Below are positions 1 through 7,256 of a DNA stretch of 12,126 bases, piece after piece (position 1 is the stretch's first letter; each line of letters opens with the position of its first letter). A program made the translations under genes and the position numbers. The notes beneath the pieces were generated by a model. It did not search any database. It had not been told where the DNA came from and saw only the letters and a list, made by a program, of their open reading frames with translations. The stretch comes from Flavobacteriales bacterium (GTDB taxonomy: Bacteria > Bacteroidota > Bacteroidia > Flavobacteriales > JADGDT01), in the NCBI GenBank assembly GCA_023145275.1, contig JAGLEB010000001.1, positions 1 to 12,126 of the forward strand, in the 5' to 3' direction.

Positions 1-1843
1 ATAAATATTCGAACATTTCTTTACTCTCTTCTGACGTTCCGTAATCATATGCCCAGCCTGCACCTGCAGTGAAAGTGTGATAACGCAACATATCCATAAC
101 CCCAACAGCAGGTAAGGCTACTCTAATCAAATCAGGGCTCTGTGTCATAGTTGCTCCAACAAGTAGACCTCCGTTTGAACCTCCTTGTATTGCTAAGAAA
201 TTGCTGGAAGTATACTTTTCGGAAATTAAATACTCTGCTGCCGCTATGAAATCGTCAAATACATTTTGTTTTTTGGTTTTAATTCCGGCATCGTGCCAAG
301 CTCTTCCATACTCACCTCCTCCACGAAGATTTGCAACAGCCAATACTCCGCCTTGCTCCAACCATACAGCTCTAGCAATGCTAAACGATGGTGTTATGCT
401 AATATTAAACCCTCCGTAAGCATAAAGCAAGGTAGGGTTTGTTCCATCAAGTTTAATCCCCTTTTTATAAGTGATTATCATAGGCACTTTTGTGCCATCT
501 TTTGAGGTGTAGAATACTTGCTTAGATTCAAAATCTAAGCTTTTAAAATCAACCACAGGTTTTATGTACTCTTTTGTTTCTCCTGTTATTGGGTTAAATG
601 TATAACTAGCACCTGGCGTTATGTAATTTGTGAAACTGAAGTATAAAACTTTATCTTTAACTTCTCCACTAAACCCGCTGGCAGTACCTAATCCTGGCAA
701 CTCTATTTCTCTAACTTTATTCCCTTCTAAATCATACTGAATAACCTGTGACAAAGCATCTTTCATATAATTTGCAAAGAAATACCCTGATCCTGTTGAA
801 ATATTTAAAACGTTTTTAGTTTCTGGAATAAAATCTACCCAATTGCTAGGTTGTGGATTGCTAACACTTATTTTCACAACACGCATATTAGGTGCTTTTA
901 AATTTGTAGAGATAAACAATGAATTATTTTCAGAATAAAAAACATTATTTGTCGTTTCAAAACCTTCAACAATAGTTATAATTTCAGAAATTGGATTTTC
1001 TAAATCTTTAATATACAACTCGTTTCCCGATGTAGAATTCGCAGCAGATATTATTAAATATTTTTGATCTTCTGTAACGCCTCCACCAACATAACGGCGT
1101 TTTATAACATCTCCAAAAACAACCAAATCGCTACTTTGACTTGTGCCTAGTTTATGAAAATACAATTTATGTTGATCTGTTTTTGCAGAAAGCTCGCTCC
1201 CCTTGGGCTTATCGTAACTAGAATAATAAAAACCTTCATTTTTATACCACGATACTCCACTGAATTTTACATCAACTAAAGTGTCCTCTATTTGTTTTTT
1301 AGATTCAACATCAAGTACAATAACCTTACGCCAATCGCTTCCTCCTTCAGATATACTGTATGCTACAAGACTTCCATCTTTACTAAATTCAATTCCTCCA
1401 AGTGAGGTTGTACCTTCTTTTGAAAAAGTATTTGGATCTAAAAACACTTCTTCTTTACCGCTTGCATCTTTTCTATAAACTACAAATTGACTTTGAAGAC
1501 CATCATTCTTATAAAAATATATGTAATCTCCATGAACACTCGGAGAGCTAACCTTCTCGTAATTCCAAAGTTTCTCTAGTCTATTGTAAATCTTATCTCT
1601 GAAAGGTATTTTAGACAAGTAATTGTTTGTGACTTCATTTTCGGCAATAACCCAATCTTTAGTTTCTGCTGATCTATCGTCCTCTAACCATCTGTAAGGA
1701 TCTGCTACTTCTGTTCCGAAATAGGTATCTACCACATCTCCTTTATAAGTTTCTGGATAATTAATTTTACTTTCTTCCATATTGTTGTTGCACGATGCGA
1801 ATCCGATAATTGACAATGCAATTAAAGCAAATTTATATTTCAT
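1..1843 (-). CDS. Prolyl oligopeptidase (S9A family) lipoprotein, C-terminus cut by window edge
   Basis: This serine peptidase of the prolyl oligopeptidase family is expected to cleave short peptides after proline in the cell envelope. I read 614 codons from an ATG at 1843 to the left edge. The N-terminus has a lipoprotein signal peptide with lipobox FASC, making Cys18 the likely lipidated residue, followed by Asn-rich sequence. The family signature DPYRWLED is at residues 48-55. A beta-propeller-like middle part follows, then the hydrolase region with RGGGEYG from residue 507 and the nucleophile motif GGSNGG, placing the catalytic serine at residue 556. The catalytic Asp and His, normally about 90 and 130 residues further on, lie outside the window, so an intact triad cannot be confirmed. 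The family usually has about 700 residues, so roughly 100 are missing. No frameshift is visible. Assignment is secure; the exact substrate is not known from sequence. Confidence 0.95.
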   Translation of the reverse strand, partial: MKYKFALIALSIIGFASCNNNMEESKINYPETYKGDVVDTYFGTEVADPYRWLEDDRSAETKDWVIAENEVTNNYLSKIPFRDKIYNRLEKLWNYEKVSSPSVHGDYIYFYKNDGLQSQFVVYRKDASGKEEVFLDPNTFSKEGTTSLGGIEFSKDGSLVAYSISEGGSDWRKVIVLDVESKKQIEDTLVDVKFSGVSWYKNEGFYYSSYDKPKGSELSAKTDQHKLYFHKLGTSQSSDLVVFGDVIKRRYVGGGVTEDQKYLIISAANSTSGNELYIKDLENPISEIITIVEGFETTNNVFYSENNSLFISTNLKAPNMRVVKISVSNPQPSNWVDFIPETKNVLNISTGSGYFFANYMKDALSQVIQYDLEGNKVREIELPGLGTASGFSGEVKDKVLYFSFTNYITPGASYTFNPITGETKEYIKPVVDFKSLDFESKQVFYTSKDGTKVPMIITYKKGIKLDGTNPTLLYAYGGFNISITPSFSIARAVWLEQGGVLAVANLRGGGEYGRAWHDAGIKTKKQNVFDDFIAAAEYLISEKYTSSNFLAIQGGSNGGLLVGATMTQSPDLIRVALPAVGVMDMLRYHTFTAGAGWAYDYGTSEESKEMFEYL

Positions 1844-1861
1844 GATTATTTAATTTAGTCA

Positions 1862-1869
1862 TAAAAGTA
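1862..1869 (-). promoter_or_regulatory. Possible -7 element of the prolyl oligopeptidase gene
   Basis: Read on the minus strand this is TACTTTTA, one base from the Bacteroidota -7 consensus TAnnTTTG, 18 bp before the start codon. No TTTG stands at the normal -33 distance. Weak, based on position and similarity only. Confidence 0.3.
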
Positions 1870-1995
1870 AATTATCGTAAACTATAAATAAGAGTTCGAA
1901 AGTATTTTACCACAAGTTTAACACTCTCAAGTAACAACAATTAACACATAAAAATAATTGACAGATTTAGGGTAAATATTCACTAATAAAAAACC

Positions 1996-2003
1996 TATTT
2001 TTG
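1996..2003 (+). promoter_or_regulatory. -7 promoter element before the small acidic protein gene
   Basis: TATTTTTG followed by C matches the Bacteroidota -7 consensus TAnnTTTG exactly and lies 29 bp before the ATG at 2033. This would give a leader of about 25 nt. No clear TTTG is present 19-21 bp upstream, so the -33 box is weak or absent. Confidence 0.6.
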
Positions 2004-2032
2004 CAAACGAACAAAATTCAATAAGAATAGAC

Positions 2033-2422
2033 ATGACCATATATAATTTTACCGAAGCAGAAAAGGAAGTTTTATTTCCGTTAATAGAGGAAAGATACAT
2101 CTCTATTTTCGAAACATACGATATGCCACGTCAGAAAGATATGGATGCAATTAACGAACTTAAAGATGAGTTTGTTGATCCTAAGGATGAAGAGGGAGAT
2201 GTTCAAGGTACAGTTCTAGGTAAAAATTCACGTTCTGTTCTTTGTTCAATAATCGACGAGAAAATTATTTCGCCAAATACTGAATTAATGTCTGATATTA
2301 AACAAATGGAACAAGAAGATCTTGATGAAATGGCAACTGAATACAAGCAGATAATAGAATTTGTAAAATACTACACTGCTCTAAAGAACAAAATATCGCC
2401 ATATAAAAAGTTAAAGAAGTAA
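2033..2422 (+). CDS. Small acidic protein of unknown function (129 aa)
   Basis: I do not recognise this protein. It is a 129-residue soluble, strongly acidic protein with no signal peptide and no membrane segment. It looks mostly helical: an N-terminal helix rich in Glu, an acidic patch around residues 44-56 (several Asp and Glu with a Lys), then a helical C-terminal half ending in a Lys-rich tail. No cysteine cluster or recognisable catalytic motif is visible. Evidence that it is a real gene is good: an ATG sits 29 bp after a perfect -7 promoter element, codon use resembles the neighbours, and a strong hairpin terminator begins 49 bp after its stop. It is a single-gene transcription unit between two minus-strand genes, so its context gives no functional hint. 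Confidence 0.85.
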   Translation: MTIYNFTEAEKEVLFPLIEERYISIFETYDMPRQKDMDAINELKDEFVDPKDEEGDVQGTVLGKNSRSVLCSIIDEKIISPNTELMSDIKQMEQEDLDEMATEYKQIIEFVKYYTALKNKISPYKKLKK

Positions 2423-2470
2423 ATTAGATATTGTATACCTCTAAGATACTACGAGTTTCTAGGACCAAAA

Positions 2471-2516
2471 CATAAAAAAACTCAGAGGCTATTATATCTT
2501 CTGAGTTTTTTTTATG
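2471..2516. terminator. Bidirectional intrinsic terminator between convergent genes
   Basis: A stem with left arm 2471-2486 and right arm 2500-2516 pairs an A-run plus CTCAGA with TCTGAG plus a run of eight T, around a 13-nt loop. The flanking A and T runs make it work in both directions. It ends the small plus-strand gene and the long minus-strand gene run that stops at 2527. Confidence 0.9.
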
Positions 2517-2526
2517 TATTTATTTT

Positions 2527-2904
2527 TTATAAGTTTTCGAAAAACTTATCTCTGTCTATCAAAAATTCTATAGCTGAAATTAGTTTGTCAAAAATAGGAG
2601 TATTTTTAAGGTTGCAACTACCATCGGGAAATTCATTTGAACCTGAAATTTCTTTTGTTAAAAAATTAGATTTTATATTCAAATCCCATTGCAAGCCGTC
2701 AATTACACAAGAAAAATAATTTTCTTTCCAGTACTCTAATCGTATTTTTTTAATTCTATCCCAAAATTCTTCAATTTTTTGATCTGATAAAATAACAAGT
2801 TCAGCATTGCTACCGTAAACCTCTTTAAACATGAGTTGATTGCCTTTTAATTCTACCTCAGCAAAAAAGGTTGGGAAACTAGAATATGTAAATTTAAACT
2901 CCAC
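2527..2904 (-). CDS. Hypothetical protein (125 aa) downstream of the thioredoxin gene
   Basis: I do not recognise this 125-residue cytosolic protein. It has no signal peptide or membrane segment. Visible features are an aromatic-rich N-terminal beta-like stretch, a central helix with several Trp and Lys, then a DG-x-x-W-x-L strand (about residues 68-74), a SGSNEFPD turn, and a C-terminal helix ending in RDKFFENL. The mixed alpha/beta pattern with a 'GxN-x-x-P' turn recalls small uncharacterised or immunity-like bacterial proteins, but that is impression only. The start codon must be GTG at 2904: it follows the stop of the thioredoxin gene by six bases in the same frame, and the next in-frame ATG would remove 24 well-formed residues. 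The short gap implies co-transcription and translational coupling with that gene. It is the last gene of the run, ending just before a terminator. Confidence 0.75.
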   Translation of the reverse strand: MEFKFTYSSFPTFFAEVELKGNQLMFKEVYGSNAELVILSDQKIEEFWDRIKKIRLEYWKENYFSCVIDGLQWDLNIKSNFLTKEISGSNEFPDGSCNLKNTPIFDKLISAIEFLIDRDKFFENL

Positions 2905-2910
2905 AGTTAA

Positions 2911-3492
2911 TTACTCTACTAAAAGTTTATCTAAAATATCACGCATACTCGTTCCATTCCAATCACTCGCCCCTACTTCCTCTATCAAAATCTTTCCATT
3001 CTGATCTATCAAATATGTAGTAGGCAAAGAGCTTGTAAAAAGTTTTGCTGGAGCTTTAGAGTGTTGAAAATATACTGGAAGTGTAAGATCACGCTTTTTC
3101 ATAAAAGCATCCACCTTTGGTTTATCATCATTAGTAAGGAAAATGAAAACCATTTTATCTTGATAATCGTTATACAATTTTTGTAAGCTTGGCATCTCTG
3201 CAACACAAGGAGGACACCATGTTGCCCAATAATTCAACAAGATAACTTTCCCCGAAAAATCACTTAATTCTACTTGCTTGCCATTGGCATCTACTAATTT
3301 CCATTCGTAATCGAACTTCGATAATTGTTTCTGATTATCAGTACTCTCAACTGACGGATTTAATACCATCACTCTAAGTTTTGAGACCAAGACTTTCAAC
3401 TCTTTCCCAACAGGATTAGGAATTAATACAATTGCTAAGAAAGCAACAAATGCTAAATTCTTATAAAACTCTTTTGACTTAAATATTTTCAT
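2911..3492 (-). CDS. Membrane-anchored thioredoxin-like protein (TlpA/ResA type)
   Basis: This is a thiol-disulfide oxidoreductase of the TlpA/ResA/AhpC-TSA superfamily, expected to act on the periplasmic side of the inner membrane. Reduction of disulfides in envelope proteins or in apocytochrome c during heme attachment is the usual role. The N-terminus has a hydrophobic segment at about residues 12-27 after a Lys-rich start, with no lipobox, so it is probably an uncleaved anchor. The thioredoxin fold begins near residue 60. The active site WCPPC is at residues 92-96 (Cys93 and Cys96), and the cis-proline is Pro157 in SLPTTYLID. At 193 residues it is full length for the family. There is no extra domain. 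It is preceded by an unusual 105-bp heptamer-repeat spacer and followed within six bases by a small unknown gene. No cytochrome biogenesis genes are nearby, so the substrate is open. Confidence 0.93.
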   Translation of the reverse strand: MKIFKSKEFYKNLAFVAFLAIVLIPNPVGKELKVLVSKLRVMVLNPSVESTDNQKQLSKFDYEWKLVDANGKQVELSDFSGKVILLNYWATWCPPCVAEMPSLQKLYNDYQDKMVFIFLTNDDKPKVDAFMKKRDLTLPVYFQHSKAPAKLFTSSLPTTYLIDQNGKILIEEVGASDWNGTSMRDILDKLLVE

Positions 3493-3597
3493 ACTAGTTG
3501 CTTGTTACTGGTTACTGGTTACTGGTTGCTTGTTACTGGTTTAAAGGTTAAACCCATAACTATTAATTGAAAACTGTTAATTGTTAACTGATAATTT
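3493..3597 (-). repeat. Fifteen tandem 7-bp units filling an intergenic spacer
   Basis: Read on the minus strand, the space between the stop codon at 3598-3600 and the ATG at 3492 is 105 bp, exactly 15 x 7. The seven units next to the ATG (3493-3541) are four copies of AACCAGT, two of AACAAGC and one AACTAGT. The eight units next to the stop are more degenerate: CAGTTAA, two copies of CAATTAA, CAGTTTT, TAGTTAT and others. No terminator or obvious promoter lies inside, so transcription could pass through. The period is seen directly; function is unknown. Confidence 0.9.
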
Positions 3598-4074
3598 CTA
3601 ACTAATAGCCGAGCTCAATGCCTTATAAATTCTATCATCCGAAATTATACAACCCTCAGTAATCAACTCAAACATATCCTTACTTCGGTTATGGCCATTA
3701 ATTTTTTTACTCCCTTGATAAAGTAAAACTCTACTGTCCATTATGTTTTCAAAAACCTTTGTAATCCCATTATCTGCAGTCAAATCAATATCAAGATCTC
3801 CTTTAATTTTTATCGATATCATTTTCACTTTACCTTTCATAAAACGAAATACTTTCAAATCTTTAGGACTAACATGCTCTAAATATTCAGCATTTTTGAG
3901 GGCATCATCCCAAACAATGTCACTAAACAAGTCTAGTTGCTCTTCTGTCATTTCAGGATTAGTTTCCACAATTTTCTTCCATTCATCTCTATCTATTTGT
4001 TGAGTTGCTAAAAACTCTGCAAATTTCTCATGGAAAATTTCGAATTGCTCTTTAGTTAATCTTGTGTATTTCAT
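3598..4074 (-). CDS. DUF6495-like conserved protein (158 aa)
   Basis: This soluble 158-residue protein resembles a conserved Bacteroidota family that I believe is annotated DUF6495. The recalled features are an opening close to MKYTRLTKEQF, an acidic helical N-terminal half (FLATQ near residues 21-25, FSDIVWDD near 50-57), then YLEHVSP and a second half of alternating strands. No function is established. It has no signal peptide, membrane segment, Cys-rich motif or recognisable catalytic residues. The ATG at 4074 is 46 bp after the stop of the DUF4294 gene, on the same strand, so both may share a transcript. The family name comes from memory and the confidence reflects that; the gene itself is clear from length, start and context. 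Confidence 0.8.
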   Translation of the reverse strand: MKYTRLTKEQFEIFHEKFAEFLATQQIDRDEWKKIVETNPEMTEEQLDLFSDIVWDDALKNAEYLEHVSPKDLKVFRFMKGKVKMISIKIKGDLDIDLTADNGITKVFENIMDSRVLLYQGSKKINGHNRSKDMFELITEGCIISDDRIYKALSSAIS

Positions 4075-4120
4075 GTTGATTTTATCTGTGTAAATATTCT
4101 AATTATGAGGTGTGCAATAA

Positions 4121-4831
4121 TTACTCTTCTACTGATAATGGATCAAAAAAAGCATCTCTTGCATCTAAATTATCCCAAAAAGGAGGCTCAGATTCTAAAT
4201 AGCCTTTATCAAATGAATCTATCAATATTGCTTCAATTTTTAAATCATCACTATTCTGAAATGGATTGTATGTTGCTTTCAGCGATAAATTAAAAACACT
4301 TGCAGTGGCATTAGACCAAAATGCAGACCATCCACTTTTGTACTTTTTAATTATATCGTAGGTGTTTACCCCTGTTTGCCTATAAATAAGCTTAATCAAA
4401 ATTCTACCTTCCGATTGAGTGAATTTCTTAAGGGTCGGACTAAACTCATCCTCAATATATTTTTGAACCTTTTTTATATATTTTTTCTTTTTCCTTCTTG
4501 ATGATAAAGTTTCTAATCTAATATCTAATTCTTCTAATCTTTTACCTGCAAGTACTGCATATGGATAAACTTTTTTAGTTCTACGCCTAAGTATGTAATA
4601 CGCTTTTCGCTCTTCCCATGTTTTAAGTTCTGGTCTATTAATTACCATTACTTCTTTCAGCATAAAAACAGGCATCTCTGTAGAATCAATATCATCATCA
4701 ATATCAGCCTCCCTAATTTCCAACAACCTCAAACTGTCCTTTGTAGAGGAACCTTTTGGGTATGATTGAGAATAAAGCTGAATACTGACAAAAAATAATA
4801 ACAGTACTATAAAAGACGATTTTGTTTCCAA
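4121..4831 (-). CDS. DUF4294 family exported protein (236 aa), TTG start
   Basis: This matches the DUF4294 family of Bacteroidota secreted proteins, whose function is unknown. The N-terminus (about residues 1-22) is a signal peptide: a short Lys-containing start, a Leu/Phe/Val core, and a polar end near LYSQ. The mature part is highly basic in the middle, with RRRTKK near residues 82-87 and an RRKKKK cluster near 112-117, followed by long helices and the stretch KKYKSGWSAFW. The start is unusual. The reading frame opens with an in-frame TAA directly before a TTG at 4831, and no ATG occurs before residue 53, by which point the signal peptide would be lost. TTG is therefore the only sensible start. 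It lies inside the biotin carboxylase gene and gives a 25-bp overlap, which points to translational coupling. Confidence 0.85.
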   Translation of the reverse strand: METKSSFIVLLLFFVSIQLYSQSYPKGSSTKDSLRLLEIREADIDDDIDSTEMPVFMLKEVMVINRPELKTWEERKAYYILRRRTKKVYPYAVLAGKRLEELDIRLETLSSRRKKKKYIKKVQKYIEDEFSPTLKKFTQSEGRILIKLIYRQTGVNTYDIIKKYKSGWSAFWSNATASVFNLSLKATYNPFQNSDDLKIEAILIDSFDKGYLESEPPFWDNLDARDAFFDPLSVEE

Positions 4832-6285
4832 TTAGTTTTTACATTTATTTGAGTGACAAGTTTGTTACTTCTAAACCTCTCTAAATAATAGGCCGCAAAT
4901 ATAGCACCCATTTTTTCTTCTTCAAGGTAAGAATCTCTATAATTTTCTTTGCTGAAATGATTATTAATAAAATGAGTATCAAACTTTCCACTTCTGAAAG
5001 AATTATGTTTCATAACAAACCTTCCAAAGCCTAAAGTCGTTTCCAATCCCACAATTTTATATTGTTGACAAGCCTGTAACATTCTATCCATTGCTTCTTC
5101 CCTATTACTACCGTAAGTAATAAGTTTAGAAATCATTGGATCGTAATAAATAGGTATTTTCATTCCTTGCTCATAACCCGAATCTACTCTGACATTAACT
5201 CCAAATGGCTCTTGGTAGACAGTTAATTCTCCGGTATCTGGAAAGAAATTATTCTGAACATCCTCTGCATACACACGTAATTCAATGGCATGTCCATTTA
5301 TTGTAACGTCTTCCTGTTTAATAGTCAAATGTTCGCCTCGAGCAACTCTAATCTGTTGCTCTACCAAATCTATACCCGTTATCCACTCTGTAACAGGATG
5401 TTCAACCTGAAGACGAGTATTCATCTCCATAAAATAAAAATTGCTGTTTTCGTCCAACAAAAACTCAATTGTTCCAGCTCCAACATAATCGCACGACCTA
5501 GCAACACTAATTGCTGATTCACCCATTATTCTCCTCAGCTCATCGTCTAACACCGAAGATGGTGCCTCCTCTATAACTTTCTGATGCCTGCGCTGTATAG
5601 AACATTCTCTGTCGAAAAGATGAATAGTGTTTCCATGAGTATCAGCTAATATTTGAAATTCAATGTGCCTTGGCGATGTAACATATTTTTCTATAAAAAC
5701 TTCGCCATTACCAAATGCAGATTTTGCTTCTGATGATGCAATTGACATCTCTTCTTCTAGATCTTCCTCATTATCTACCACACGCATTCCTTTTCCTCCT
5801 CCACCTGCCGATGCTTTTATCAGAACGGGGTAACCTATTTTTTTACACATTCGTATTGCTTCATCCAAATCTTCAACAGCCCCGTCAGTACCAGGCAAAA
5901 GAGGAATTCCATATTTAGCAACAGTTTCCTTAGCTTTCAACTTGTCGCCCATAATTCTCATACTTTCCGAACTAGGACCTACAAATGTAATACCAGCACT
6001 TTCTACTTTACTTGCAAAATCAGCATTTTCAGATAAAAAACCATAACCGGGATGTACGGCATCCACATTATTATTTAAACACAGTTTTATAATCTTTTCT
6101 TGATTAAGATAAGATTCGTTAGAGGGTGAATTCCCTATGTAATAAGCTTCATCAGCTAATCTAACAAAAGGAGCATTTCTGTCAGCATCAGAAAATATAG
6201 CTATGGTTGTAATTCCCATATCCTTGGCAGTTTTCATAACCCTAATGGCTATCTCTCCTCTATTTGCAATAAGTAGACGTTTCAT
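4807..6285 (-). CDS. accC: Biotin carboxylase subunit of an acyl-CoA carboxylase
   Basis: This enzyme carboxylates the biotin of a carrier protein using ATP and bicarbonate, the first half-reaction of acetyl-CoA or propionyl-CoA carboxylase. The N-terminal Rossmann-like domain opens with LLIANRGEIAIR. The ATP-grasp domain carries GGGGKGM at residues 161-167, the HRQ-type ECSIQRRHQK segment near 227-236, and MEMNTRLQVEHPVTE at 286-300. The E. coli AccC active-site residues are present with an offset of minus one: Lys158, His234, Lys236, Glu274, Glu287, Asn289, Arg291, Glu295 and Arg337. At 492 residues it is about 40 longer than E. coli AccC, the extra length being a charged C-terminal tail. 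That length is typical of the acyl-CoA (often propionyl-CoA) carboxylase type. No biotin carrier or carboxyltransferase gene is in the window, so the substrate is undecided; the symbol is by homology only. It is first in a minus-strand run. Confidence 0.93.
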   Translation of the reverse strand: MKRLLIANRGEIAIRVMKTAKDMGITTIAIFSDADRNAPFVRLADEAYYIGNSPSNESYLNQEKIIKLCLNNNVDAVHPGYGFLSENADFASKVESAGITFVGPSSESMRIMGDKLKAKETVAKYGIPLLPGTDGAVEDLDEAIRMCKKIGYPVLIKASAGGGGKGMRVVDNEEDLEEEMSIASSEAKSAFGNGEVFIEKYVTSPRHIEFQILADTHGNTIHLFDRECSIQRRHQKVIEEAPSSVLDDELRRIMGESAISVARSCDYVGAGTIEFLLDENSNFYFMEMNTRLQVEHPVTEWITGIDLVEQQIRVARGEHLTIKQEDVTINGHAIELRVYAEDVQNNFFPDTGELTVYQEPFGVNVRVDSGYEQGMKIPIYYDPMISKLITYGSNREEAMDRMLQACQQYKIVGLETTLGFGRFVMKHNSFRSGKFDTHFINNHFSKENYRDSYLEEEKMGAIFAAYYLERFRSNKLVTQINVKTNWKQNRLL

Positions 6286-6579
6286 CTATATATATTATTT
6301 GTTCTTTTGATTTTACTCACTTAACCTTAGATTTAGTGGTGTTAGCATAAAAACCTATTCATCCCCTTATGAATCATAAATTGGTTTAGACTCGTATCAC
6401 ATCAAAAAACTATTTGTTTGTAACATGAAGATATTAAACATTTATGAAATAAAAGTAATACGATTATTTTTTTTTATCATCTCTAACAACCTATAAATCA
6501 ACAACCGTTTAAAACTTTGAAAACATGATATATATTAAATAAAATATGTTACTTTTGCACGCTTAAAAAATATATAAAA
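6286..6579. other. Divergent intergenic region between accC and the acetate transporter
   Basis: These 294 bp hold no credible gene. They contain a perfect 6-bp inverted repeat with a 6-bp loop (ATTCAT at 6357-6362, ATGAAT at 6369-6374). On the minus strand a TAGGTTTT at 6350-6357 could be a weak -7 element for accC, with TTTA 19 bp further upstream. The transporter promoter is listed separately. A run of nine or more T near 6470 may simply reflect AT richness. Whether the inverted repeat is an operator is speculation. Confidence 0.45.
6550..6557 (+). promoter_or_regulatory. -7 promoter element of the acetate transporter gene
   Basis: TACTTTTG followed by C fits TAnnTTTG exactly, 22 bp before the ATG at 6580, predicting a leader under 20 nt. 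A TTTG at 6516-6519 is 30 bp upstream, too far for a normal -33 box, so activation by another factor is possible. Confidence 0.65.
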
Positions 6580-7134
6580 ATGGAAAACAATACTGTAAAT
6601 CCAGCTCCATTAGGGCTGATTGGTTTTGGAATGACAACCGTATTATTGAACATACACAATGCGGGTATTACTTCTCTTGACACTACTGTTATGGGAATGG
6701 GAATTTTTGTTGGTGGTTTAGCTCAAGTTATTGCTGGAGTTTTAGAAGCTAAGAAAGGTAACTCATTCGGTCTTACAGCTTTTACATCTTACGGATTCTT
6801 CTGGATGTCGTTGGTTGCTATTTGGGTTATGCCAAAATTAGGACTTGGAGAAGCTCCTAGTAAAGAGTCAATGGGATACTACTTAGTATTCTGGGGTGTT
6901 TTCACTTTTGGAATGGCTATTGCCACTTTGAAGAAAAACACAATTTCTAAAATCGTATTCTTTTCTCTAGCAGCTTTATTCTTTTTACTTGCTGCAGGTG
7001 ATTTTACAGGAAATAAGACAATAACAGTTATAGCTGGAATTGTCGGTTTATTTACTGGTATGGCAGCAATATACGATGCTATGGGTCAGATAATAAACGA
7101 ATCATTCGGAAGAGAAGTTCTTCCTCTAGGTTAG
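6580..7134 (+). CDS. Acetate/succinate transporter, GPR1/FUN34/YaaH (SatP) family
   Basis: This inner-membrane protein belongs to the acetate uptake transporter family (AceTr; GPR1/FUN34/YaaH), whose bacterial member SatP imports acetate and succinate with protons. The family signature NPAPLGLIGFGMT is at residues 7-19. Six hydrophobic segments lie at about 12-29, 37-56, 64-84, 99-117, 124-142 and 148-168. The second and third contain the typical GLAQVIAGVLEAKKGN and SYGFFWMS stretches, and the last carries GMAAIYDAMGQ. Its 184 residues match the usual length of about 190. The ATG at 6580 is supported by a close upstream -7 element and the conserved N-terminus. It is a single-gene unit, divergent from a biotin carboxylase gene. 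Acetate import and acyl-CoA carboxylation are biochemically adjacent, but a shared role is only an inference. A terminator follows the gene. Confidence 0.93.
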   Translation: MENNTVNPAPLGLIGFGMTTVLLNIHNAGITSLDTTVMGMGIFVGGLAQVIAGVLEAKKGNSFGLTAFTSYGFFWMSLVAIWVMPKLGLGEAPSKESMGYYLVFWGVFTFGMAIATLKKNTISKIVFFSLAALFFLLAAGDFTGNKTITVIAGIVGLFTGMAAIYDAMGQIINESFGREVLPLG

Positions 7135-7200
7135 TATTTGATTAAGAATTATTTCTTCGGATTTAATTCTACTCTATATTTGAATAATTATTGAACACTT

Positions 7201-7234
7201 AAAAGGTCAACTCCATACGGAATTGACCTTTTTT
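7201..7234. terminator. Intrinsic terminator between convergent transporter and rubrerythrin genes
   Basis: AAAAGGTCAA at 7201-7210 pairs with TTGACCTTTT at 7223-7232, and an inner TCC/GGA extends the stem around an ATAC loop. The plus strand continues in T runs, so it is strong for the transporter gene. A four-T end on the minus strand makes weaker action for rubrerythrin possible. Confidence 0.9.
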
Positions 7235-7256
7235 GTTTTTATATTTTACCGCTAAA

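Noticed and set aside
201..505. Overlapping plus-strand ORFs at the left end (and 1281-1478)
   Set aside because: Antisense to the prolyl oligopeptidase gene, whose motifs are unmistakable on the minus strand.
2527..3492. Frameshifted or nonsense-split fusion of the thioredoxin and the small protein
   Set aside because: The thioredoxin ends naturally at normal family length, and the small protein has its own complete fold-like sequence, so two genes are the simpler reading.
3493..3597. CRISPR array
   Set aside because: The units are 7 bp, tandem and without unique spacers, and no cas genes are present.
3743..4003. Plus-strand ORF of 86 codons
   Set aside because: It lies wholly antisense to the DUF6495-like gene, has no promoter, and its composition is that of a reversed coding strand.
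5290..5517. Plus-strand ORFs inside the carboxylase gene (also 5715-5918)
   Set aside because: Antisense shadows of a well-conserved enzyme gene with no start signals of their own.
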